In this document: positions 34,241 to 46,245 of the stretch, piece by piece | Position numbering within the stretch: the stretch's first letter is position 1 | Layout of the letters: every line of letters begins with the position of its first letter | Assembly (NCBI GenBank): GCA_947034895.1 | Contig: OX344761.1 | Span: forward strand, 31,446,863-31,510,862 | Source of the DNA: Rhytidiadelphus loreus | Lineage: Eukaryota > Streptophyta > Bryopsida > Hypnales > Hylocomiaceae | DNA length: 64,000 nt | Direction of reading: 5' to 3' | Program-made: the position numbers and the translations under genes | Notes under the pieces: model-generated | Told to the model about the DNA's origin: nothing | Database searches by the model: none | Seen by the model: only the letters and a program-made list of their open reading frames with translations

Positions 34241-35445
34241 CTATAAATCACATGGATGAGCTATGAAGGCCTCTTCGCCCCCAACCACCATATTTGGACT
34301 ACTAGAACTTGATGGTTTCATGGCCGCTCGTAGCTCATAAAAATCCAAGTGGCTCGATAGTGTTGAAGCTATACGCTTTTGCTCTACCACAACAAGTGAT
34401 ACTATCCAGGAGAGACAATTTAAATCCATGGCCTGGCCAATAAGATATCGTCTTTGGAATTCTGTAATATCTGGGATGTTTGTAATGTCAGTTTGGAACC
34501 CTATAGCCCGTTCCCACTCATCAACATTAGGTTCAATCATTTCTTCAGTGTGAGCATCCCACACTAAACCCGGTCCATTATCTTTAAAGGCATAGGACCT
34601 CGAAAAACTTACCAATGTAGGCAAAGCCCTTCATGGTTCACCTTTGCGGTTGACAACTGCTAACGGAGCTTGATCATCATGATAAACACGCTTGCGTGAT
34701 CGACGGGGATCCAAAATGTCTTTCACATATACATCAAGTCATTGAATATGCTCCACTACTACATGTAACAACTCAGGTGGTGCCATATTGGTTTACCAAA
34801 GTTGTGGGTCTGTGAGCTCGTGAACGGACTACAACCGCATCCAATAGAATGGGAATTCCATGAATGCGATGAATACTCTCAACTGTGTGTATACGTGAAG
34901 TACTTACCACAGGCACATTTTCAATAATATACCTTGGTGGCCACGGTTGAGAAGTCTGAATAGAACGTATCACCCGCACCATATCATAAAATTGTGAAGA
35001 ACAGTTGTCCTTCAAGCCATTTTGTTTACTCACCATAGCCAACCCACAATAATTAAATCCACATGCTCTAATTATACAATGTCTTTATGTGAAATCAAAG
35101 AAATATCGCTTGGTAGTACAACAAATGCGGTCTTGAATTCTTGATAGCATTGGTGCTTAATAATGATGAAAAAACTTGACGCATTCGTCGAGCATGACGC
35201 TTGGCCACTTGTCGTACCATGTTATCGTTGTCCACATAAATATAATGCCTCACTTTTACCCCCGCTTGCAACACTGTAGCCAATCCAATACCAATACCAC
35301 TAAATAACTCCAAAAGTGTAATACCTTCATTTGGCGGCTTCCAATGGATTGTAGAATTATCAGGAGATGGACCAACAACATTTGCACCTCCATCTGCCTC
35401 CTCATTTTGTGGCAACAAGGATTGTTGCCATGCTTCTTGGATCAC
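34241..35445 (-). pseudogene. C5-cytosine DNA methyltransferase domain (DNMT3-like motif order) within the retroelement
   Basis: The motifs appear in canonical linear order on the minus strand. Motif I is LLELFSGIGIGLATVLQAG (near 35315-35260), the SAM-binding loop. Motif II/III follows as YVDNDNMVRQVAKRHA. Near 35045 a DLII-VGW block precedes SKQNGLKDNC; the catalytic Pro-Cys-Gln of motif IV is missing there, with a frame change at that spot. Motif VI is YIIENVPVV (near 34920). Motif VIII is SRAHRP (near 34820), with frame loss just after. Motifs IX/X are LPTLVSFSRSYAF and ERAIGF, then RRYLIGQAMDLNCLSW (34624-34420). The order I-IV-VI-VIII-IX-X and the AHR motif resemble DNMT3 rather than plant DRM enzymes, whose motifs are permuted. 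As it stands the domain cannot be active. Confidence 0.85.
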
Positions 35446-35741
35446 AGATTCTACAACATGTTATAGCTCGACGATACTGTTCTTTGCCAATTCCACCCAG
35501 ATTGATATAATTCTTCACCTCCAGCTTCTAAAGCTTGAACATCATCAGTTTCTGCAACTGAAGTGATTATAGAAGGATTTTCAAAATCCTCTTCAAACCA
35601 AGATGGGCCTTCTGCTACAAGTCTAGAAAAACAATAGAGATCAGCCAAATTACCGATGAGATCTCGTATTAAACGAGCTGGTAGTTGAGCCTTGCGTCCA
35701 TCTCTTGCTTGCCATCCTAGTCTATATGATGATGTCTCCTC

Positions 35742-36110
35742 TCAGAAGTACAAAGTGAAACGCATAGGGTATAATACCATAGCCCCTACCAAAACATCAT
35801 AAGATTTGGCCTCCATGACTATAACTTTCACCTTCATGAAGCTAGCATCTTCAACATAATCATAGTGGAGTTGTAGTGTCGATTCGCTCCTTGTGATGCC
35901 ATTTGCTTGCTCCGTCCCTCCCATAGTAGTAACAATCGTCCACGAACATGTTTCCAACATGTCCTTGGTCAAACCCAAGCCTTCAATGGCTAAATCACCC
36001 AACATCAAGGGTTGTACACCAGAATTCAATAGTACCCGTCGAGGCACAAAAACCTTCCCTTTGGACCCAACTAATTGGAAAATGCCTTGGGAATTGTCAA
36101 ACACCACCAC
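35742..36110 (-). pseudogene. Retroviral-type aspartic protease domain, active-site Asp lost
   Basis: The frame contains VPRRVLLNSGVQPLMLG. Gypsy proteases have (L/V)(L/I)DSGA at this place, so the catalytic Asp has become Asn. Downstream ILVGAMVLYP-like sequence (YDVLVGAMVLYP) matches the (I)ILGxxxL flap-distal motif of the fold. It sits directly before the methyltransferase module. Confidence 0.68.
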
Positions 36111-36533
36111 TCATGGAGTGATGAATGACCTCTCTATTGCCAGACGTGTTGGCATGGTTTTCAACCGGGCAGTTGCTGATAAAAGCCCCTCTGATTCGGT
36201 CCAATCACCATCAGTCACCGTTTGTGGCTCAAGCGTAGTTTTCATGGCACTAACCGATGTTGAGGTGCCTTCCTCATATATGGTAGTTGCCAATTTGAAC
36301 ACTGTAGCAACACTAAACTGTGCATGCGCAATCATGGATGCTGAAAACAACGGAGCATGACAAATGGTGGTAGCTACCTCAAAAAGTGTGCTTGTATCTA
36401 GGCCATTGGTCTTCATAATTTGAGTAGCCTGGCGATTGCTGGAGTTTTGAATTGATGAAACCATGGATGAAGTAGGCACCACATCCTCTAATGTAAATGA
36501 CTCTGGCAACCTAGCTTGTCGGTTGGCTTCACC

Positions 36534-38093
36534 TTAATGTGGATCCAATCCCAGACTTACCCCTCGCGGTGCATCATGCACCACAGTCTTATTTCGTGTT
36601 GTAGCAAAGGCATCCCTTGGCATGCCATTCACATCCACCATACCACATAACATGTGGTCGTCTTCTTTTGCATAAAAGGATGTTGTGGTCTTCTGTAAAA
36701 AAGATCCCTTGGCCTCCATAGTAGCATTCATTACTACCATCTTAGCCTCCAACTTTGTAAATTGGGCCTTCCACGATTTATTCTCTCCTCCCACAGAATT
36801 GTCCTCTTCAAAGTCACTTTCTTTGGCACCTTTGGTTCCTTTAGGCTTGAATTCTGGATGTAGCTTCCAACAGCTAGCCCTTTCCATGGCCCTTAACACC
36901 GCAACTAGAGCAGAATCCACCAATCTTGGCGGTTTCTTTCTTTGGTGTCTTCTTGCAATCCCGTCGACAATGACCAACTCCACCACAATTAAAAGAAGTA
37001 ATGTCCGCATCCTCCACATTAGTTGGAATGCTAGTTTTGGCGGATTTAGTCTTCCCGAGTTGTTTCTCCTCCTTTCCCAAGAATCCCATGGTTGCTTTTT
37101 CCTCCAAGAGATTGATCTCAATTCTCTCAAAGGTCCCAAAAACATACCTGAAGGTAGGTGGGACACTCAACTTCAAGGTCTACCTCGAATAAGAGTTTTG
37201 AGCTCTTTATTCAAGATGTTGTACTAGTGCTGAACAGCTTGTTGGTCAATCACTTCATGAGTAGCGGCAATCAACCGCCTTAGTCTCGAATGTGCCTCTC
37301 GCAACAACTCATCACTTCCAAGTGACGTGCAAAGTGACTTCATTTTATCGGCCCTTTGTCCATAGTAATCCCACTGTAGTTGCAAAAAGAATTGAGCTAT
37401 GAGATTGAATGGAGGTGGATTTGGCACTGGCACTAAGCTCGTAGTCACAGTGGCCTCTTGAACACCCACTCTTGCACCCCCTTCCTCCTGCTTTCCTTTG
37501 CTAGTAGTTACTATGGTAGTTGATCCCCCTCCCCAAACATCAATATAATTTAGAGCATAGTAATCCCGCTAGACTAAGATCTCAATGGAATGAATAAGCT
37601 CAAATTTTCCATAGTCCGCTGAAGGTGCCCCTTTAAGACACTTGAATAATGCCCTCCACACCATATATAGGTTGAAACTAGCATTTCGTGACTTTTGGAG
37701 TTTATACCACATGGTGAACTCCCAGCAGAAGTCATCCACCTTCATGGTGCCATTGGCACTAGAAAACCGCCGAACTCCTTGATCAACACCTCCATATGGT
37801 GTAGTCATCTCGTCCCACACAAATATAAACTCGCTATGAGCAAGTTTCACCCCGTGGTCAACTGCGATGACATGTAGCTCTCTTCCCTCGTTATGTTCAA
37901 TATCTTTCATCCAATCTACTTGCTTGTCAATAGAATCTGGAAATAACTCACTTGGGATCCTCCTACCCAAAAAGGGTCTTTGACTTCGAAGGCGTACTGG
38001 TACAACAACACTAGTGGCTAATGACTCAGAAACAATGTCCCTCGCAAATGGTGTCCCACTTCTAGTATAACTCGGCCTCACAAGTGGATCCAA
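36534..38093 (-). pseudogene. Gag with two zinc-knuckle motifs (fragmented)
   Basis: The frame from 38093 starts MDPLVRPSYTRSG, is rich in Trp and charged residues and resembles a Gypsy gag capsid region (MWYKLQKSRNASFNLYMVW). After a break, 37469-37224 continues with a capsid-like FFLQLQWDYYGQRADKM. Around 37030-36830 are two knuckles: FNCGGVGHCRRDC, whose first Cys appears lost, and CSSCGVKGHGKG, whose last Cys lies across a frameshift before CWKLHPEFKPKG. The tail contains a Lys/Glu-rich helix. No intact gag ORF remains. Confidence 0.65.
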
Positions 38094-38172
38094 TTTTTAC
38101 ATATAAAATAAATTTTATATATAAAGTTGCCAAGCCTCACAAATAGTTGTAGTCTTTTTTTAACAAACCACC

Positions 38173-38296
38173 AGAAGAAAACCAGAAGAAACTGCGTTGT
38201 ACTCAACAAAAAAAGTATCATCTAGATTTTGTTGAGGTCTCCCTTCGTAATACAAAATTTTGTGAAGTAAAACGCAATTTCTTCTGGTTTTCTTCT
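38173..38296. repeat. Inverted repeat (hairpin) next to the retroelement 5' end
   Basis: AGAAGAAAACCAGAAGAAAC at about 38173 pairs with GTTTTCTTCT-type sequence ending near 38296 (AACGCAATTTCTTCTGGTTTTCTTCT). The loop side also pairs (CTCAACAAAA with TTTTGTTGAG). Probably a small foldback element; no clear target duplication seen. Confidence 0.65.
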
Positions 38297-38602
38297 AATG
38301 AACAAAAATTGGGTCTTAAGCGCTCCCAAGCCGTACTTGGGTGACTGGTTGAATCGGTCACCAAAACGTGATCTTCAGCTTGCTCCAAATTGCTCTAAGT
38401 TGTCATCTTCTCCGACTCCTTACGCAAAGCATTGGCTCGAATCAGACTCCCGATGGTGTTGAATGCGGGCTTGATGTCATCCAAACGATTTCCCGACAGT
38501 CTGCTCCCATGACCAAAGGAGTGAAAAAGCCCCATTGTTATTGTCCCGGCATCGTCGTTCTCAAATAAAGAAGTGCGCCTGCGAGGTCAAGTTTAACACC
38601 AA

Positions 38603-38755
38603 CACTATAAGAAACCTATGTTAAATTGGACGTATTTTTTTGGACATCATGTGCACAGTGGATGTCACTTTGGACAACAAGTTGTCATGGATGATGTCAC
38701 TATGGACATGATGTCCAAAAAAATACGTCCAATTTGACACGGGTTTCTTATAGTA
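38603..38755. mobile_element. CACTA-like foldback MITE, 153 bp, TSD CAA
   Basis: The left end CACTATAAGAAACC is inverted at the right end (GGTTTCTTATAGTA; the last base differs from the expected G). Arms continue through AATTGGACGTATTTTTTTGG and its complement. CAA flanks both sides (38600-38602 and 38756-38758), the 3-bp duplication expected for CACTA elements. Confidence 0.82.
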
Positions 38756-39105
38756 CAACTATACGGCATGCAATGTCAACAATTCCGCTTGCTCTCCTAG
38801 TTGTGAAGTTTTATTCCAAGATCTCTCAACATCACGGCTAGCCATTGCTCCATTCATTTCCTTCGTTCTACAAACGCACCATGCAGGCTGCACTCTAACT
38901 AGCTACTTTCTCCATGATAACCGGACAAGACTACCAACTACGGCACTGTAGCTCCCAGCTCACGACCACAGGGGTTTTCTCTCCAAAAACATATTAAAAA
39001 ACGGGCACCCTCAAAGCTGTAAGACCACCGGTCTCCTTCACGTACGTAACGGAAGCGCCCAAAAAAGAAAGCAGGCTTCCTCCTCATGAAGTCTCTCCCC
39101 ACTTT

Positions 39106-39271
39106 CTGTGGGTGGCCCTAACTCCAAGTCCTAATTTAGAATGTTTTTAAGAGAGAGATAGACTTTTCTCCTAAAGTGTTGGGACTTCCTGTGGGTGGCC
39201 CCAACTCCAAGTCCTAACTTAGAGTGTTCTTAGAAGAGAGATAGACTTTTCTCCTAAAGTGTTGGGACTCC
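39106..39271. repeat. 83-bp tandem duplication
   Basis: CTGTGGGTGGCCCTAACTCC at 39106 recurs as CTGTGGGTGGCCCCAACTCC at 39189. Both copies end in CTTTTCTCCTAAAGTGTTGG. Differences are few, so the duplication is fairly recent. Confidence 0.85.
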
Positions 39272-40154
39272 CTTAGATGGCTCATTCCTATCTTATCCTA
39301 ATCCTCAAAGCAAAGCTAATAATGCACCTAACTTCCAAATATGGGTTTAGGACCCATTTTCTAGGCTTAAACCTTCTAAATCTGTGGATATGGTGTCTAA
39401 GCTCCAACTTTGCTTGCAATTCCAGCATACAAAAAACACCTCAAAAACACTTTAAAACTCATTTTTCTACTACCTTAGGTGTCAATTTTCACTACATTTA
39501 CACCTTAAACGTAGTGAGATCTTTTTCATATAACAAAATGTGAGGAAAAGCTTCTAAAGAAACTGAAGAAACCTCACAACAAATTACAAAGTCAAGTCAA
39601 TGCCATTCTTGAAGAATGATCGCATGTTTGGATGAAGCCCACGAGGCAAAACCTCTCATTCCATCACGTGGAAGACTCAACTTGAAAAAGATGAGTCTCC
39701 AACAACTCCATGTCAAGGTCAAGGGGTTTGAACTTTGAAGTCCCTAAAGAAGATGCCAAGTTCCCGTTAGTGTCTTGGACCCTAACTCTGTAAATGTCGC
39801 CTTGATACGGAATCAACGCCCACGCGCCTCTCATGACATATGATTCTACTTCAAATTACCGTACTTAAGTCATAGATGCCTTTCACTAGTCCGTCTTAAG
39901 TTTTCTTCACTTGTAGGCTAACAATTGGGATTTCTACTATTTTGTTGATAGAATGGAAAAATTAAAACCTTTCTTTAGGAATCTATTTTAGGATTTTTAT
40001 ATAGTTCCCAATTGCTATATTGGTATGTGACATACTTATTTTGGTTTTACACTCTTTTGGGGGCTTTTTGTATATTAAACTACACTCAAAAATACAAAAA
40101 ATACAAAAATATAACTTTTGAGTCCCAAGTGACTAATATGGGACTCACAGTCAG

Positions 40155-40375
40155 GTATGAAGTGACATTGTTTGGCCCTTGATGTTTTTGGATGTCCCTA
40201 CTTTAATGCAATGAAAGTTGCAAAATTGTCATGTGATGAAGTGACATCTTTTGGCCTTTGATGTTCCTATGATTATGCAACAAAGGTTATACGTCTATCA
40301 CATAATGAAGTGATACTTTTGACCCTTGATGTTTTGAAATGTCATACCTTCATGCAATGAAGGTTCCCAATTTGT
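40155..40375. repeat. Degenerate triplicated ~70-80-bp unit
   Basis: TGAAGTGACAT or TGAAGTGATAC followed by TTTTGGCCCTTGATGTT occurs three times (about 40158, 40237, 40306), each ending in ATGCAA(T/C)(G/A)AAGGTT-like sequence. AT-rich, no coding sense. Confidence 0.6.
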
Positions 40376-40712
40376 TACTTGTATGTGCTCAAAGGAAAGA
40401 TGTTAAGTCAATTTTGATAATTTTGTAGTTAAAAGGAGTAATACTTCAATATATTTATATCATTCATTCATAGATATAGTTTACTTTTACTTTAAAATAA
40501 ATCATAATAAATAATAGTGATACCTCCAATGTATCTATTTCATTGATATATGTGAGACATTTTTTTTCCTTTCCACTAATATTTATTACAATAGTTTGTT
40601 TCTACTTTTAATCAAAAATGAAATAGAAATGGTGGATTTGTTTTATTTTTTTGAAAGAGAAAGTTCATTAAAAGTTTTAGTCAAGTTCACATATTCTTAT
40701 ATATAATGTATT

Positions 40713-40844
40713 CACTAGTAGAAAATTAGACCCAATTTGTTGTTTTGGTTGCATTGATCATCAACAAATTTCTATTAATCAACAGAACTTTGTTGATGAT
40801 TAACATGACCAAAACAACAGATTGGGCCTAATTTTCTACTAGTG
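40713..40844. mobile_element. CACTA-like foldback MITE, 132 bp, TSD ATT
   Basis: Starts CACTAGTAGAAAATTAG and ends with the inverted CTAATTTTCTACTAGTG. The two arms pair over nearly the whole length (about 66 bases each) with scattered mismatches. ATT flanks both ends (40710-40712, 40845-40847). Confidence 0.88.
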
Positions 40845-43800
40845 ATTGCCTTTCTTCCCAATTTTCAAGCATTGATTTGCTTCAAAAGGTATGGCATCAT
40901 ATAAATGTAGTTTAATTTATTTTTCAAATACACTAATAGAAATTGTATTTCAAAAGCTAAATTTGTTATTATTTATTAATTTTTTGTCATACCAACTTTT
41001 CTACCTTTAGTAATTATTTGATGAGGCTATACAATAACTATTTATAAGCAACCATAATTACCTTATCAAATTAGAAACTTATTCCACAACATCCATATAT
41101 GATGAAGTACATCAATTGAAATTCACCACAAATATGGGCAATTTTGTTTAAATGGTGCCATTCTACCACTTTGGCAATTTTAATAGTTTAGATCGGGTGG
41201 ACTGAAATGTACAATTGTCCCAAATGTCTGAAATTGTTGGAAAATTGGTTTGCAATTTATAAAGAGGAGAAATCTAAAAGTTGAAGTGCTTTTGACACCT
41301 ATATGAATTTAAATGTAGTTGCATAAGTTTTATAAGCTATATTATCATCTATAAGAAAATCATAATTCATTTTGTATGATTGTTGGTACTTTCAAAATGA
41401 AAGCAAAGCTGGAGCATAGATGTAAGTAGTTCTAATAGAGCGGTCCTACATTCATTGGATCGAATTTAGTTGGATGGATTCAATAATAAATGGGCCCCAA
41501 TGGATCCATTATACTAACTTTTTGTCTATAGAATGTGTCACATTACAAAACCCTCTTCAAGACCTCATTGCCCAATGATTTATTGAATCTGTAAACTAAT
41601 TCACTACAATTTGGGTTTCAGAAAGTGACTTGAACAAAGACAAAAGGTTCTCAAAGAAAGTTAACTCTAGATTCCAATCATTACTATGCCAGGTCTTTCT
41701 TGGAGTTCCTTTAAGAATCACAATTTGGAAGAAAAACTAATCTATGTTGGTATCTTTAAAGAATGCATTATACATTGAATAGAACTTGTACAAATTTTTA
41801 TACATATCGTATTCAATTTTCATTCTAATTCACAAATCATTGCATACTAACCAATGTAAACAATTTAAGATATCTCCATCAACCATTATAAGAACATTTA
41901 CATCATTTTGGTACTATCATTGGCTTGTAATACTCAAAAGCTTTTGCCACTATGACCTTGGCCTCTAGAGGAGACAAATGATCAAAATAGACAAAACTAT
42001 CTCCTACAAGCTTTTAATTGCTATCTTTGAATGTCATTGTCATTGTTAAGAATATCTAAACCTAGATAAGAAGCCATGTACAAAAACTCTAGTCAACAAA
42101 GTTAAAATATTTATTTTTCTTTCATTATGAAGATAAATATTAAGAATAGATACAAATACTCCATTTTCCTCCCCAAAAATAAAACCAACACCACTCTCAA
42201 ACATGAATACCTCATAGAAAAAATGTGCACCATAAAGTAGTTGCACATATGAATTATCCTCTTGCAAAACAACGTAGAAGAAAAAATGAACCTTCTAGTC
42301 AATGAACACCACATATAATTAAATAAATCACCTCCCTTTTTTTTCTTCCTTCTTGGTCACTTGCAAGGGGAATTTAATTTTACTAGAAGAAATAAAGTTT
42401 AAAAGATTCAAAATGGCGGTATTATCTTAAATTCCTACTCCTATCCTTTGACCTAAGTTAGAGAGATTGAGATTGCATGCAATTGATGACAAAACAATAA
42501 AGCAAAGACTCTTAATTAGCCATTAATACATTTGAGTGTAGCCTACTTTGTAAACATCTCATGTGGAATGATGCTCAACATTAGATCTCTATTTGGTTAT
42601 GATCTCACTAAAAATATATTATATCATTTGATGGGATTAAGAGGCCTATCAAATAGGGGGTATGCCTTTATCTTCATTTGTAATATATTGAGTCATAATA
42701 TAGCCACTTTGGTTCATTATCCAATGATTGAATAATTGAATTTCACTTGTCACAACACTTCTACCTTTTCTACGCCCTAAATTTATATCATTTTATACCA
42801 AGGATCCAAACTCTCACCAAATAAAAATGTCCGTGCAAATGGTCATTTAGGTCAATTTTATGTCCTTTATTATTTTGTAATTATGTCATAGGTTCTATTT
42901 TTGACTTGAATAGTTTTGAATAATTTACTTGATGCATTAGTGATTAAACTTGTATTCTAGACACATGTTTTATTTGTAACAAGTAACTCTTGAGATTTAC
43001 AACATACTTCTTTAGTGATACAAAATTCTGATTCCATTTGTGGCACCTTTCACTAAAAATAATTTACTTATCTAGTTGCACAATGTTTTGCAATGGTAGC
43101 CGCCCAAGAAGCAATGAAACTCTTATTTTGGCAATTTAAGGTGTCACTACTCTAATAATTATTTATCTCATTTAATTTATCATTAGACAAAGACAAAGAC
43201 ATTTTGGAAGAGTTGCCAATATTAATCATTATTATTTTTAATTGTTTATTTTATTTTATTTTATTGGAATTATTAGGAATTAATAATTGGAACATGATCC
43301 TAAAAGCTTATTTGGACAATTTTAGATGTTATTACTTTATATTGGTGTCTTAACCCCTAAAGGATTGAAAAACCTATAGAGAGAGAGAAAGAGATATATA
43401 GATATAGATATTTACTAGGCTTTTGCATTTTTTGGCCTAGCTATTGTAAAGCTAAAATAATGTATTTTTGAAAATTATTTCTAGGATAATGTCTGTTATA
43501 ATATTAGCTTTCTAATGCACTAATTTACGTCCAAATTATAGGTGTAGAATTATAAGGTGAAATGTGTTTTCAATTTCAACTTGGGCAATCAAAAGAATAA
43601 TTATTTTGATTTAGAAACAAAACAAAATATATAATCATATAACTAACTCATTGAAGTTTTTGTATTAGAATATCAAAGTGAAAACTCTCATTAATTGTAA
43701 GAAATGAGTTACCTTGAAACTTTGAGAATGTTTTTTTTTGTGACTTTGCACTTGTATAGTTCATCTTTCAATTTTTTTCTAAAAAAATGTATGTGTCTCA

Positions 43801-45674
43801 TAACTTGTTTATATTGATGAGTTGATTTAAAATTTAGTTGAAAATCCATGGAAAAATTCAAATGGGATTCAATACTTTCGGAGGGCTATTTCAGGCTACT
43901 TCTCATTGTTGGGAACCAAACAATGTTGTTTGAAATTTTTTAAATTTAAATTTAAATTTAAAAAAATTAATTAACTAATTTTTAAAATATTTACTGATGT
44001 GGTCGTCTCTTGACCATATTAGTAGCCTACATGGTCGAGTTCCCAGAGTTTGGGAACGTAGGGGAACTTGTAGCCTTGTATAGTAGCAAAAACTCATCTA
44101 ATGCATTAACCCAAATTCTATGAAATTTATTTGCATTCAAGACAATTGTTTTGTGCATCTATGTGCAAAATTCCAACTATAGGACCAATAAATTACAATT
44201 GCAATTGTTTGCACAAAGTTGATAAAAGCCTAATCAACACCCCCAAGTCATTTAGGAGTGTTGATAACAAATGTTAGGATAAACCAAATAAGCAATTGAG
44301 CATGCACAAACCATATAGTTTCTACTATTAAACTCCCTCATTTTTTTGTTGAATCTTGTAAGAGTGGTTGTCGTTCATTAATGTTATAAAGGGAACACAA
44401 TTATGTACAATACATGAATGAATTTCTTTTTATCAAATTTATCTAAAATTTTCTAAAACTTTCATCCTAGATTGAAAAATGCATAAAAAATAATTTATTT
44501 ATTTAGAAAGATTGAAAATATCATGACAATCTGCTTAGTTTGTTGACCCAAGGTTTTAGTATTGAGGTTTTTGAGGTTTGTGAAATTTTGCATATTTCAA
44601 ATTTTCTATTTTATTGATGAAGATTAGTCATTTCTAGGGGATTGTCAAATGAATATTGTAGATCTTTTAAAATTGCATTTAATGGACACTACATGAATAT
44701 ATTTCAAATTTTTTAAGTGTTGAACTGAAAAGGAGAATTAAAATGAATGATAGACTCTTGTGAATAGTGGCTATTTATTTTGGGTAAGAATTTATAGCTT
44801 CAATAAGGGCTATTCATTTTAATCAAGATTCTATTGTTTAAACAAAAAGATTTATTATAGATATAATTGCTCAAAATAGCCTAAAAGAACAAACACTTTA
44901 AGAATTCAAATACTTATATACTCAAAAAACTCAAAAGTTTGAAATAGTCCTTTCTTTCATTGACTATAGTATTGGTGACACTTTAAATCAATAAATGCCT
45001 AATACCAACTTTTTATTCTTTTGCCTCCAAACAAATCCATACTTCATTTAAAACATTCAGTCTTGTATTGGGAGTTTGGAAGTTTGTCTAGGTAATCCAC
45101 ATGATTATTTATTGGTGCTAACTTTCATATTTATTTGTCGACTATAGAGAAATATTTTTTTTTTATCAATTTAACATTATAAAAAACCCGCGTTTTAGTT
45201 GGCGTTTTGTAATTTTTTCAGACGGATTTTAGGTGACGTCAAAATAAAACAACTTGTGTTTCTTCACGTCCAATGTAACATCTAGATGCTCGACCAAGTT
45301 ATCAATATGTCTATTCATGGGTGTTTGCTTCAAGGTTCAAACCTTGTTTTTCTCCAATTCAATCTACAAAGTTTCACAACAAGAAACTTTAAAACTTTCT
45401 ACTAGATCTTCTAGGCAACATGAAATTCTTCTGTTCTACAAAAAGGTCTAATTTGGGTAAAAATGTGTCAAAATTGAATTTCCACATTACATTCTCAAGG
45501 GTCTATATCACATTTTCCAAGGTCCATGCCACATTCTCTAGGGGCCACATTACATCACATCAATCACAAGTTGACATATGGCACTTTTAGAACCCCTTAG
45601 AAATAACCTAATTTATGTTGCAAATCTAGCTTTCACATGAGGTCTTCTACTTGCAACACCTTTCACTTCAGTTC

Positions 45675-45866
45675 GACTAGTAGAAAACGCAGGAATTTTG
45701 ACAGAATTCTGTCGATTTGGTCGTGTTGTCCCGGTCACTGTTCTGTTGGTTCCAACAGAAATCTGTTGAAAATTACAGATTTCTGTTGGAATCAACAGAA
45801 CAGTGACCGGGACAACGTGACCAAATCGACAGAATTCTGTCAAAATTCCTGCGTTTTCTACTAATG
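45675..45866. mobile_element. CACTA-like foldback MITE, 192 bp, TSD TTC
   Basis: Starts GACTAGTAGAAAACGCAGG and ends with the inverted CCTGCGTTTTCTACTAATG, so both terminal CACTAG ends carry one change. Arms of about 90 bases pair almost perfectly, through AATTTTGACAGAATTCTGTC and CCCGGTCACTGTTCTGTTG, around a short loop. TTC flanks both sides (45672-45674, 45867-45869). The transcript would form a long near-perfect hairpin. Confidence 0.9.
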
Positions 45867-46245
45867 TTCGTGGACTTATAGCTTCAGCTTAGTTGAGTAA
45901 AAGGGTGAAGGTCGATAAAGTACTTGAGTTCTAAAAGCATCCTCTAAAGTAGACATACATTTTGCTTTTTCATTGCACCAACAATGTACAAATAATGTAT
46001 ATTTTAGGAGGTGGATGCTTTCAATGACTACTACATGTCAACTTCAAAAATTCATAACTAATTCTATAGAACTCCAAAACTCATAGCTAATTCCATGAAG
46101 CCCAAAAAAATATGAAAGAACTTGGATTAGATGCCAATTCCATTTATCTTTCAAGGAAATTCTATTGAAAAATATTTCAAGAAGTTTAACCTTCTTAAGT
46201 TAATTTTCTAGCTCTAAAATGAGTGCTTTTATGAACCTTCTATTT

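Larger units (their letters stand above)
32690..38093 (-). mobile_element. Decayed Ty3/Gypsy-like retroelement carrying a DNA methyltransferase
   Basis: Read on the minus strand, the order is gag (38093-37224), zinc knuckles (about 37030-36830), aspartic protease (36110-35742), linker (35648-35451), C5 DNA methyltransferase (about 35340-34241), reverse transcriptase (33956-32990) and RNase H (32954 to about 32690). Many frameshifts and stops separate the pieces. The element stops inside RNase H; I see no integrase, and no LTR or primer-binding site on either side. Key residues are lost in protease, methyltransferase and reverse transcriptase, so this copy is inactive. Ty3/Gypsy is chosen because of the RT motif set (LSILDLRLGYHQ, FLGLCNYYQKFV, GAVLTQ). 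Confidence 0.85.
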
